Below are positions 1 through 6,344 of a stretch of DNA of 9,721 bases, piece by piece (positions within the stretch are counted from its first letter, which is position 1; each line of letters starts with the position of its first letter). The notes under the pieces were generated by a model, which worked only from the letters and a program-made list of their open reading frames with translations, did not search any database and had not been told where the DNA came from. Position numbers and translations under genes: made by a program. The stretch comes from Fidelibacterota bacterium (GTDB taxonomy: Bacteria; Pseudomonadota; Alphaproteobacteria; Rhodospirillales; Rhodospirillaceae), in NCBI GenBank assembly GCA_947473445.1, contig CANJEU010000053.1, positions 1 through 9,721 on the forward strand, given 5' to 3'.

Positions 1-1
1 A

Positions 2-574
2 GGCCAGCGTGTGCTGCTCATGAACGAGCTTAATCACCGCGTGAAGAATACGCTTAGCGCCGTTCAGGGCATCGTCGCGCGCGGCCTCCCCGACGTTCCG
101 GACAACGAAGCCTATCGAAAGGCCGCTGAATCGCGGCTTCTCGCCCTTTCCAGCGCCCATAACATTCTCAGCAGCCAAAGCTGGGAGAGTGCAAACCTCT
201 CCGATATTGCCAAAGGTGTCATCGAACCCTATGGCACCCAGGCCCGCATGAGTCTTGAAGGGCCCGAAGTCATTCTGGCGCCGCGCATGGCCATCCCTCT
301 CGCGATGATCCTGAACGAGCTTGCGACCAATGCGGTGAAATATGGTGCACTTTCCGCGGGCGCGGGCCATTTATCCCTGATTTGGTCCATGATAACGCCG
401 GACCAGTTACGCCTGGAGTGGCGCGAAACGGGTGGTCCGGTCACCGAACCGCCCGCAAGCATCGGCTACGGCACGCGCTTTATCGAGCGGGCCGTGAAAA
501 GCGAGCTGAAGGGCGCCTACACTTCGGCCTACCGGCCCGAGGGCTTTGCCTGCACAATCGAAATCCCTGTTTGA
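2..574 (+). CDS. HWE-family sensor histidine kinase, C-terminal part (5' end outside window)
   Basis: This is the catalytic end of a sensor kinase that would autophosphorylate on histidine and pass the phosphate to a response regulator. The frame is open to the left edge, so the sensory N-terminus (often PAS or GAF in this family) is not visible. Counting from the GTG at base 11, the H-box NELNHRVKN gives phospho-acceptor His9. The N-box is NELATNAVKYGALS, and LEWRETGGP supplies the Trp137-x-Glu139 pair that, with the N-box His position, names the HWE family. The ordinary DxGxG box is replaced by ExGGP, as is normal in this family. No membrane segment is seen in the visible part, which suggests a soluble or membrane-anchored kinase core. 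It ends 14 bases before a single-domain receiver, its likely partner. Family assignment is firm; the signal sensed is unknown. Confidence 0.93.
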   Translation, partial: GQRVLLMNELNHRVKNTLSAVQGIVARGLPDVPDNEAYRKAAESRLLALSSAHNILSSQSWESANLSDIAKGVIEPYGTQARMSLEGPEVILAPRMAIPLAMILNELATNAVKYGALSAGAGHLSLIWSMITPDQLRLEWRETGGPVTEPPASIGYGTRFIERAVKSELKGAYTSAYRPEGFACTIEIPV

Positions 575-588
575 CGTTAGTAGGTCCC

Positions 589-969
589 ATGACGACGACG
601 TTGCCGAGCGGTCTTGATATCCTTCTGGTCGAGGACGAGACCCTGGTGTCCATGTTGATCGAAGACATGCTCCTGGAACTGGGCGCCGCGCAGGTGCGTC
701 ACGCCGGCCGGCTCGACGCCGGATTTACCCTGGCCGCGCAGCGGACCCCGACCCTTGCGGTGCTCGATGTCAATATCGGCGGCCAGGCGATCTTTCCGCT
801 GGCGCAGAAGCTCGCGCAGGATGGCGCGGCGCTTTTGTTCATCACCGGTTACGGGCGCGATGGCCTTTCCGATGAATGGGCCGATCACGAAGTTCTGCAA
901 AAGCCGTTGACGATGGACCAGCTTGAGAAGGCGCTTCGCGCCGCGCTTGCGAAGAAGGCGCGCCCCTAG
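589..969 (+). CDS. Single-domain response regulator (receiver only, FATGUY-type)
   Basis: This 126-residue protein is a lone CheY-like receiver with no output domain. Glu15 and Asp16 form the acidic pocket, Asp60 in LDVNIGG is the phospho-acceptor, Thr86 is the switch residue and Lys105-Pro106 the conserved lysine. Residues 84-88 read FITGY, a variant of the FATGUY signature (Phe-Ala-Thr-Gly-Gly/Tyr) known from alphaproteobacterial single-domain regulators that work with HWE/HisKA2 kinases. In several species such proteins feed the PhyR-NepR-EcfG general stress response, but none of those genes is in this window. I chose ATG 589 because the receiver fold begins directly after it. The reading frame extends further upstream, but that part only overlaps the kinase gene. 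The site before ATG is a weak AGG about 5 bases upstream. The kinase ends 14 bases earlier, so the two are probably co-transcribed. The stop overlaps the stop of the convergent metY fusion by 4 bases. Confidence 0.93.
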   Translation: MTTTLPSGLDILLVEDETLVSMLIEDMLLELGAAQVRHAGRLDAGFTLAAQRTPTLAVLDVNIGGQAIFPLAQKLAQDGAALLFITGYGRDGLSDEWADHEVLQKPLTMDQLEKALRAALAKKARP

Positions 970-2768
970 CCCACCAGCGCGAGGGCCTGGTCCAGATCGC
1001 CCACTAAATCATCCGCGCTTTCGATCCCGATCGAAAGGCGCACCACATCGGGTCCGGCGCCGGCCGATATTTGTTGCTCGGCGGTCAACTGGCGGTGGGT
1101 GGTCGAGGCCGGGTGCAGGATCAAGCTGCGTGTATCGCCGATGTTGGCAAGGTGCGAGAACAGTCGCACCGATTCCACGAGCTTCGATCCGGCATCGAAT
1201 CCGCCTTTGAGTCCGAAGGTCAGCACCGCGCCGGCGCCCTTGGGCAGGTACTTTTTGGCCAGCGTATTGTAGCGATTGCCCGAAAGACCGGCGTAGGACA
1301 CCCACGCCACCTTGGGGTGTTTTTCCAGGAACTCGGCGACCACTTGTGCATTGCGTACATGGCGTTCCATGCGCAGCGGCAGAGTCTCGATCCCCATGAT
1401 GGTCAGGAACGCATTCATCGGCGCTTGCGCGGGGCCGAAGTCGCGCAGGGCCACGGCGCGCGCCTTCGTCGTGAAGGCAAAATCGCCGAAGTTTTCGTAG
1501 AATTTCAGGCCGTGATAGGCCGGCTCGGGATCAGTGAGCGATGGGAACTTGCCGCCTTGCGCCCAGTCGAACTTGCCCGATTCGATCAACATGCCGCCCA
1601 GCGAGTTGCCGTGGCCGGACAGGAATTTGGTCGTCGAATGCAGAACGATATCGGCGCCCCACTCGAAAGGCCGGCACAGGAAGGGCGTTGCGAGTGTGTT
1701 GTCGACGATCAACGGGATGCCGGCGTCGTGGGCGATCTTGGCGATGGCTTCAAGATCCAGAACGATACCGCCCGGGTTGGCCAGGCTCTCGATGAAGATC
1801 GCTTTGCACTTTTCGGTCAGCGCACGTTTGAAGTTTTCTGGATCGTTCGGATCGACGAAGTGGCAGGTCCAGCCAAGTTTTTTGAACGAAAGGCCGAACT
1901 GGGTCAGCGATCCGCCATAGAGGTTGCGCGAGGCAACGAACTCATCGCCGGGCGACAGCAGCGTGAAGAATGTGATGAACTGCGCGGCGTGGCCCGAGGC
2001 GGCCGCAACGGCCGCGCGGCCGCCTTCAAGGCTCGCCAGACGCTCTTCAAGCACCGACACCGTCGGATTGGAGACGCGCGAGTACAGGTAACCGAAGTCG
2101 TGAAGATTGAAGAGCGAGGCAGCGTGATCGACGTCTTTGAAGACGTAGGACGCCGTCTGATAGATCGGCGTGATACGCGCGCCGGTGACGGGATCGGGCA
2201 TGGCGCCTGAATGTACCGCGCGGGTTTCAAAGCCGTAATCGCCCGCCGCCACGGGCCGCGGGGCGCCGCGCGTCGTGCCCGCCGTCGGCGCCGCGGGCGG
2301 CCGGTTCGAGATCAAGCGCGAATTCACCCCGCTCCAGGACAGTTCACCGGCAAGGCGGCTGAACTCGATCTTGGGGCAGCGGTTCATAATCACCGTCAGG
2401 CCCGCCGCTTCGCCCTTTTTCGCCGCTTCGTCGTTGCGCACGCCAAGCTGCATCCAGACCACCTTGGCGCCGATGGCAATGGCGTCATCGACGATGCCGG
2501 GCGCGAATTCGGCGGCGCGGAAGACATCGACCATATCGACCTTGTCGGGAATGTCTTTCAGCGACGCATAGACCTCCTCGCCCAACAGGTCCTGGCCGGC
2601 GGTCTGCGGATTGACCGGAATGACCCGGTAGCCCTTCGCCTTCAGATACTTCGCTACGAAATAACTCGGGCGGTTCCAATGCGACGATGCACCCACCATG
2701 GCGATGGTGCGCACCTTCTGCAGAATCGAACGCAGGAAGTCGTCGCTATAGTTCAGGGGTTCGGTCAT
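966..2768 (-). CDS. metY: Fusion of CoA-binding (YccU-like) domain and O-acetylhomoserine sulfhydrylase (MetY)
   Basis: This 600-residue protein has two parts. Residues about 10-150 match the small CoA-binding proteins of the YccU type: a Rossmann start IAMVGASSHWNRPSY (22-36), then VIPVNP (49-54), VWMQLGV (104-110) and a late MNRCPKIE (128-135). Such proteins are normally complete at about 140 residues. A Pro/Ala/Thr/Gly-rich linker (about 156-176) joins it to a full-length MetY beginning near GFETRAVHSGA. MetY is a PLP enzyme that makes homocysteine from O-acetylhomoserine and sulfide. YSRVSNPT (229-236) binds the PLP phosphate, Asp356 should hold the pyridine nitrogen, and Lys381 in HSTTKFLSGHG is the Schiff-base lysine. 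The long DPEPAYHGLKFYE region is typical of MetY rather than MetB or MetZ. No stop or shift lies in the linker. The antiporter gene is 73 bases upstream on the same strand, so read-through is possible. The function of the CoA-binding part is not known to me. Confidence 0.92.
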   Translation of the reverse strand: MTEPLNYSDDFLRSILQKVRTIAMVGASSHWNRPSYFVAKYLKAKGYRVIPVNPQTAGQDLLGEEVYASLKDIPDKVDMVDVFRAAEFAPGIVDDAIAIGAKVVWMQLGVRNDEAAKKGEAAGLTVIMNRCPKIEFSRLAGELSWSGVNSRLISNRPPAAPTAGTTRGAPRPVAAGDYGFETRAVHSGAMPDPVTGARITPIYQTASYVFKDVDHAASLFNLHDFGYLYSRVSNPTVSVLEERLASLEGGRAAVAAASGHAAQFITFFTLLSPGDEFVASRNLYGGSLTQFGLSFKKLGWTCHFVDPNDPENFKRALTEKCKAIFIESLANPGGIVLDLEAIAKIAHDAGIPLIVDNTLATPFLCRPFEWGADIVLHSTTKFLSGHGNSLGGMLIESGKFDWAQGGKFPSLTDPEPAYHGLKFYENFGDFAFTTKARAVALRDFGPAQAPMNAFLTIMGIETLPLRMERHVRNAQVVAEFLEKHPKVAWVSYAGLSGNRYNTLAKKYLPKGAGAVLTFGLKGGFDAGSKLVESVRLFSHLANIGDTRSLILHPASTTHRQLTAEQQISAGAGPDVVRLSIGIESADDLVGDLDQALALVG

Positions 2769-2841
2769 GGGGGCTCACTTAGCGGAAGGTGGTTGGCGCG
2801 ATGGGCAAATGCGGTAGGACACTCTGGTGGGGGGCGTCAAG

Positions 2842-4659
2842 TCAGGCGGCGCGGGGTTTGCGCGCCGGCGAGGCTTTCCCCTCGGCGACGGCCTGTTCGG
2901 CCGCGTCTTGCATGAACATATCCTCAAGCTCGCGCGCCGCCGCCTTCGCCAGGGTCTGCATTTTTTCCTGATCGTTATAGTGCGTATGGTGCTCGGCAAG
3001 GCGCCGCTCGTCGTGCTCCTGGAACGTCTCGACCGTACGGGCGGCGTCTTTCGCGTTCATGCCAAGGCCGCGCAGTACCTCTCGGGTGAGATCAAGGGCC
3101 GACAGGAAGGTTTCCCGCTTGATCACGCGCACGCCCAAGTCCATTAGCCGGTAGGCGTGCTGGCGGTTGCGCGCGCGCGCATAAATCTGCAGATGCGGAA
3201 GATGCTTCGCCGCCGTTTCGACCGTGCGCAAGGACGCGTCCACATCGTCAATGGCCACCACCAGGATTTTCGCGCTCTCGGCGCGGGCCGCGCGCAGCAG
3301 CTCGAGGCGCGAGGCGTCGCCGTAATAGATTTGATTGCCGAAGCGTTTGACGAAGTCGACCTGGTCGGCGCTGGCGTCGAGCGCAATGAAGGGGATGTGT
3401 TTTGCCGCCAGCACGCGGCCGGTGATCTGTCCAAAGCGGCCGAAGCCGGCGATGATCACGGGATGATCGCTCGTGGGCGCGACGTCATAGTCCGGATCGC
3501 GAACCGGCACGAGGCCCCGGGTCAGCCAATCATGTCCGAGACGCGCGAGCGGCGTTGCGGCAATCGAAAGGCTGACCACAAGAACGAGAAGGTCGTGAAG
3601 GTCGCGCGCCATCAACCCCGCGCCAAGCGCCGCGGTGAAGATCACGAAGGCAAACTCCCCGCCTTGCGGCAGGGCAAGCGCCATGTCCTTGGACGCATGA
3701 TTATCTAGATTCCAGATCCGGCCGATGACGAAGAGGACGGCGCCCTTGATCACCATCAGGCCCAGCACCAGCAGCATGACGTCGCCGGCGCGCTCGCGCA
3801 TCAGGGCAAGATTGAGGCCCATTCCCACCGCCATGAAAAACAGGCCCAGCAGCAATCCCTTGAACGGCTCGATGTCCGCTTCCAGCTGATGGCGGTATTC
3901 GCTGTTCGCGAGCAGAACGCCGGCCAGGAAGGCGCCAAGCGCCATTGAGATGCCCACCGAGTTCATGAGCAGGGCTGTTCCGCTGACGATCAGCAGCGCA
4001 ATGGCCGTGAACAGTTCTGGGATCTTCGTACTCGCGACGATGCGCAACGCCGGCCGCAGCAGGAAGTGCCCGCCGATCACAACGGCGGTCAGCACGGCGG
4101 CAACCCGCGCGGTGTCGAGCAGGATCGACGCGCCGTTAGGCGCGGTCTCGCCGCCCCCGATTAACGGAACCGCCGCCAGCAGAGGAATCGCTGCAACATC
4201 CTGGAAAAGCAAAATGGCGAAGGCGTAGCGTCCGTAACGATCTTTCAGTTCGCCGCGCTCGGCCAGCGTCTGAAGAACGAAAGCGGTGGACGAAAAGGCG
4301 AGCGCAAGGCCGATCACAATGGCCGCCGCGACGCTTTGCCCGAAATAAAGGGCGGCGGCCGCGATGAGGGCGCCGGTGCCGAGCACCTGGGCGCCACCCA
4401 AGCCAAACACAAGGTTCCGCATGGTCCATAAGCGCGATGGGTTCAGTTCGAGCCCGATGATGAACAGCAGCAACACCACGCCGAACTCGGCGAAATGGGC
4501 CGTTGCTTCGACATCGCTGATCATGGACAGGCCGAACGGCCCGATCACCGCGCCCGCGGCGAGGTACCCCAGCACCGCGCCAAGGCCAAGGCGTCTGAAG
4601 ATCGGGACGACGAGAACCGCTGCGCCAAAGAAGACGGCTGCCTGGGTAAGAAGGTCCAT
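2842..4659 (-). CDS. Kef-type K+/H+ antiporter (CPA2) with TrkA-N/KTN domain
   Basis: A 605-residue inner-membrane antiporter of the CPA2 family, which typically releases K+ in exchange for H+ to protect cells from electrophiles. Residues 1-380 are hydrophobic helices. LFIIGLELNP (65-74) is the family signature, SSTAF (123-127) is conserved, and Gln153-Asp154 corresponds to the ion-binding QD pair of KefC. HQLEADIEPFKG (257-268) closely matches the regulatory loop of KefB/KefC that contacts the cytosolic domain. Residues about 400-515 form the KTN domain: GFGRFG (405-410) is the nucleotide-binding glycine loop, Asp428 the likely ribose ligand, and YGDAS follows at 446-450. A charged, His/Glu-rich helical tail ends the protein. 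Length fits KefB/KefC (about 600-620). No KefF/KefG-type quinone reductase partner lies beside it. The start at 4659 has an AGGA about 6 bases upstream. I cannot tell KefB from KefC. Confidence 0.93.
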   Translation of the reverse strand: MDLLTQAAVFFGAAVLVVPIFRRLGLGAVLGYLAAGAVIGPFGLSMISDVEATAHFAEFGVVLLLFIIGLELNPSRLWTMRNLVFGLGGAQVLGTGALIAAAALYFGQSVAAAIVIGLALAFSSTAFVLQTLAERGELKDRYGRYAFAILLFQDVAAIPLLAAVPLIGGGETAPNGASILLDTARVAAVLTAVVIGGHFLLRPALRIVASTKIPELFTAIALLIVSGTALLMNSVGISMALGAFLAGVLLANSEYRHQLEADIEPFKGLLLGLFFMAVGMGLNLALMRERAGDVMLLVLGLMVIKGAVLFVIGRIWNLDNHASKDMALALPQGGEFAFVIFTAALGAGLMARDLHDLLVLVVSLSIAATPLARLGHDWLTRGLVPVRDPDYDVAPTSDHPVIIAGFGRFGQITGRVLAAKHIPFIALDASADQVDFVKRFGNQIYYGDASRLELLRAARAESAKILVVAIDDVDASLRTVETAAKHLPHLQIYARARNRQHAYRLMDLGVRVIKRETFLSALDLTREVLRGLGMNAKDAARTVETFQEHDERRLAEHHTHYNDQEKMQTLAKAAARELEDMFMQDAAEQAVAEGKASPARKPRAA

Positions 4660-4692
4660 GTTCGATCCTGAAGACGCCCCGATATAGGGGTG

Positions 4693-4722
4693 AGTATACC
4701 CAAGATGCGGGACGGCTGTATT
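4693..4722 (-). promoter_or_regulatory. Candidate promoter of the Kef antiporter gene
   Basis: Read on the minus strand, TATACT at 4698-4693 matches the -10 consensus in five of six bases and sits 33 bases before the kef start codon. The best spaced -35 is AATACA (4722-4717), only three of six. Just downstream, around the expected start of transcription, CCCC-GATATA-GGGG (4677-4690 on the plus strand) is a small inverted repeat that could be an operator or a 5' hairpin. This is weak evidence based on consensus matching only. Confidence 0.35.
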
Positions 4723-4745
4723 TGCTTCCTACGCCTACCGCCCGG

Positions 4746-4773
4746 TTGACATTCGTCTTCGCGACCTTATGTA
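4746..4773 (+). promoter_or_regulatory. Candidate promoter of the rnk leader transcript
   Basis: TTGACA at 4746-4751 is a perfect -35 hexamer. It is followed after 16 bases by TATGTA (4768-4773), a poor -10 by the E. coli rule. The overlapping TTATGT (4767-4772) matches four of six bases of the CTATAT form often seen in alphaproteobacteria. Transcription would begin near 4780, just before the first arm of the predicted leader structure. The position fits the leader well, which raises my confidence above the consensus match alone. Confidence 0.5.
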
Positions 4774-4779
4774 AGGGTT

Positions 4780-4886
4780 ATGCAAAGCTGTCTTAGCCTT
4801 TTCGACCACGGCATGGCCGGTCGCCTCATCGCAGGCGCTACCGCCTAAGACGCGCATGCGCGCCTCTTAGGCGCGCCTTTTTCTCT
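4780..4886 (+). ncRNA. Predicted rnk leader RNA / transcription attenuator
   Basis: Between the candidate promoter and the rnk-like gene lies a stretch that can fold several competing ways. (A) GTCTTAG 4790-4796 can pair with CTAAGAC 4845-4851. (B) CGCCTAAGA 4842-4850 pairs perfectly with TCTTAGGCG 4865-4873, with CGCG/CGCG inside it. (C) GCGCGCC 4858-4864 pairs with GGCGCGC 4870-4876 one base before a run of five T. A and C can coexist, while B excludes both. Between the arms of A are hairpins 4803-4823 (CGACC/GGTCG with GGC/GCC inside) and 4822-4837 (CGCCT/AGGCG). This is the layout of an attenuator or riboswitch. From memory, an 'rnk leader' ending in an intrinsic terminator was predicted by comparative genomics in alpha- and gammaproteobacteria, and this may be a member. 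The pairings are directly visible; the regulatory role is inference. It could also yield a stable small RNA of about 100 nt. Confidence 0.6.
4842..4882 (+). terminator. Intrinsic terminator in the rnk leader
   Basis: Two overlapping GC-rich hairpins precede TTTTT (4878-4882). The larger is a perfect 9-bp stem 4842-4850/4865-4873, closed inside by the palindrome CGCGCATGCGCG (4851-4862), and ends four bases before the T run. The smaller is a 7-bp all-GC stem 4858-4864/4870-4876 with loop TCTTA, and ends one base before the T run. Either could terminate; the smaller has the better spacing. It lies upstream of the rnk start codon and downstream of a promoter candidate, so it should be conditional rather than the end of another gene. 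Confidence 0.7.
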
Positions 4887-4940
4887 TTTCACCTGTCTCA
4901 CCATAAAAAGCCAAAGGCGCGATTCGTGCCGGCTTTCATC

Positions 4941-4953
4941 TATCCGAAGGATA
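4941..4953 (+). promoter_or_regulatory. Ribosome binding site of rnk inside a short hairpin
   Basis: TATCC-GAA-GGATA is a perfect 5-bp inverted repeat around the Shine-Dalgarno core AAGGA, which is spaced 9 bases from ATG 4961. When folded, it would partly hide the ribosome binding site. A longer hairpin just upstream (AAAGCC 4907-4912 with GGCTTT 4931-4936, and GGC/GCC inside) could stack on it. The stem is short, so a regulatory effect is only a possibility. Confidence 0.4.
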
Positions 4954-4960
4954 AAATTCT

Positions 4961-5341
4961 ATGCTCGCCCTCCGCGAACCGCCCCTGACCGTTCTGCGCG
5001 CCGACTTCGAGAAGCTCTCGAAGCTCGCCGCGCTTTCGGGCGAAACCGCCGTCACCCGCTATCTTGAGCATGAGCTCGATCGCGCCGATGTCGTCACCGA
5101 AACCACCAAGCCCGTCGTGCGCCTCGGCTCACGCGTGCGCTATCACGATCTCGCACGCCCCGTTCCGATCGAGATCACGCTGGTCCTGCCCCACGAGGCC
5201 GACATCTCGCGCGGACGCGTTTCTGTACTGACGCCAGTCGGCGCGGCCCTCATCGGACTCAGCGAAGGGCAACGCATCACGTTCTCCATGCCATGGGGCC
5301 AGGAGCGCACGCTTGCTGTCGTGAAAGTAGGGTCTGTCTAA
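4961..5341 (+). CDS. rnk: Rnk-like Gre-family RNA polymerase-binding protein
   Basis: A 126-residue protein resembling Rnk, the 'regulator of nucleoside diphosphate kinase', which has the C-terminal FKBP-like domain of GreA/GreB with a short N-terminal helical part and binds RNA polymerase near the secondary channel. Residues about 8-44 are helical (ADFEKLSKLAALSG, then EHELDRADVV). From about 50 the Gre C-terminal domain follows: GSRVRYHD, ITLVLPHEAD, then SVLTPVGAALIGLSEGQ, which is the family hallmark, and finally a closing strand LAVVKV. The N-terminal coiled coil is much shorter than in GreA, so transcript-cleavage stimulation is not expected. Length fits Rnk (about 130-140). The start is supported by AAGGA 9 bases upstream. 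A predicted attenuator precedes it, which suggests control of its own read-through. It ends 51 bases from the convergent cysE. The family call is good; the exact symbol is by similarity. Confidence 0.87.
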   Translation: MLALREPPLTVLRADFEKLSKLAALSGETAVTRYLEHELDRADVVTETTKPVVRLGSRVRYHDLARPVPIEITLVLPHEADISRGRVSVLTPVGAALIGLSEGQRITFSMPWGQERTLAVVKVGSV

Positions 5342-5352
5342 GCGAGAAACTT

Positions 5353-5379
5353 CGCCCTTCCCCGCACAGGGGAGGGGCG
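5353..5379. terminator. Hairpin between convergent rnk and cysE
   Basis: CGCCCTTCCCC (5353-5363) pairs with GGGGAGGGGCG (5369-5379) over 11 positions, ten Watson-Crick and one G-T, around the loop GCACA. It lies between two convergent genes and so could end transcripts from both. There is no T run on the plus side. On the minus side only a short AAGTTTC follows, so termination may be inefficient or factor-dependent. Confidence 0.55.
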
Positions 5380-5392
5380 CGTTGATCACGTC

Positions 5393-6133
5393 TCAGCCAC
5401 TTAAGTCGGACGAGTCATGGACCTTTCTCAAGCGCGGCTCGCCTTGCCACGATGAGGCCGTCGACGGTTCGCGGAACTTGCCCTCGACCTGGGTGATCCG
5501 GCGCCGCAGCGCCTCGACCTCGTTCAGAAGTTCGGAGATCGAACGCGAGGTCGGGTCCGAGGTATCGTCACAAGGCGTGCCGTAAGGCACGAAAGTCTCG
5601 TTTTTCACCGGGCCTTGCGGCAGGGCTTCCTGCGCCGGAATCCCCACGACCGTCACATCGGGCGGCACATCCCGCACGACGACCGCATTCGCGCCGACGC
5701 GGGCGCCGCGCGCGACGGTGATGGGCCCTAAGATCTGTGCGCCGGCGCCGATGATGACTTTGTCTTCGATCAGCGGGTGACGGCGCTTGCCCGTCACGGC
5801 CGTGGACACGCCGCCCAGGGTCACGCCGTGATACATGGTGACGTCGTCGCCGATGATGGCCGCTTCGCCAATGACCACGCCGGTCCCATGATCGATGAAC
5901 AGCCGCTTGCCGATCGTCGCGCCGGGATGAATCTCGATGCCCGACAGCCAGCGGCCGATCTCGGAGACCAACCGCGCGATGAAGGTCAGGCGCAGTTGAT
6001 ACAGCGCATGCGCGACCCGGTGAAACGCAAGAGCGCGCACGCCGGGATAAAGCAGCGCGACTTCAAGCAGCGAACGCGCCGCGGGGTCGCGCGCTTTGAT
6101 CGATTCCAACATTGCAATAAGGCCACCGGCCAT
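5393..6133 (-). CDS. cysE: Serine O-acetyltransferase (EpsC-type CysE)
   Basis: CysE makes O-acetylserine from serine and acetyl-CoA in the cytosol, the first step of cysteine synthesis. With the chosen start the protein has 246 residues. RDPAARS near the N-terminus, YPGVRALAFHRVAHALY and the left-handed beta-helix of hexapeptide repeats (IHPGATIGKRLFIDHGTGVVIGE and on) are typical of the family. His82 in DHGTG and His102 in MYHGVTLGG are the catalytic and active-site histidines. The repeat domain ends at VVGIPAQ. A C-terminal tail of about 65 residues holds a helix (SELLNEVEALRRRI) common in the EpsC subtype. The frame is open to ATG 6205, but I chose ATG 6133 because GGAG lies 8 bases before it and it puts RDPAAR where relatives have it; the longer start has no good ribosome site. 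It is divergent from an Lrp/AsnC regulator. The MetY fusion elsewhere in the window uses a related O-acetyl acceptor. Confidence 0.9.
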   Translation of the reverse strand: MAGGLIAMLESIKARDPAARSLLEVALLYPGVRALAFHRVAHALYQLRLTFIARLVSEIGRWLSGIEIHPGATIGKRLFIDHGTGVVIGEAAIIGDDVTMYHGVTLGGVSTAVTGKRRHPLIEDKVIIGAGAQILGPITVARGARVGANAVVVRDVPPDVTVVGIPAQEALPQGPVKNETFVPYGTPCDDTSDPTSRSISELLNEVEALRRRITQVEGKFREPSTASSWQGEPRLRKVHDSSDLSG

Positions 6134-6254
6134 CACACGCACTCCAGCCATTTCCCCAAGGTGCTGCCTCACATAGGGCGCAGCTGGGCGTAATCCGAGT
6201 CCCATGCCCGATATCAGAAAACTGCGAAAGAGGGAAATAAAAATCTTCCTAGCC

Positions 6255-6284
6255 TGGACTTTTACCTCAAAAAGAGATGATTAT
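6255..6284 (+). promoter_or_regulatory. Candidate promoter of the Lrp-family gene in the cysE-lrp divergent region
   Basis: TGGACT (6255-6260) and GATTAT (6279-6284) each match the -35 and -10 consensus in four of six bases with an 18-base gap. They lie in an unusually A+T-rich stretch (about 6230-6290) between two GC-rich genes. Lrp/AsnC proteins commonly bind A+T-rich DNA and often control a divergent neighbour, so this stretch could also hold the operator. I see no clear palindrome. Confidence 0.3.
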
Positions 6285-6344
6285 TCCCCATACCGCACCT
6301 GACCATACTTTCCCCCGCGGGGCGGTCCCTCCCGAGGAGTCGCC

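Noticed and set aside
382..588. A possible longer N-terminus for the response regulator
   Set aside because: It overlaps the kinase gene, its residues have no receiver features, and the receiver fold begins directly after ATG 589.
1071..2210. A 379-codon open frame on the plus strand opposite the metY fusion
   Set aside because: It is wholly antisense to a gene with clear catalytic motifs, its translation shows no recognisable domain, and long antisense frames are expected in GC-rich coding DNA.
4677..4690. CCCC-GATATA-GGGG inverted repeat at the 5' side of the Kef gene
   Set aside because: The stem has only four pairs. It is noted with the promoter candidate but is too short to call as an operator or terminator on its own.
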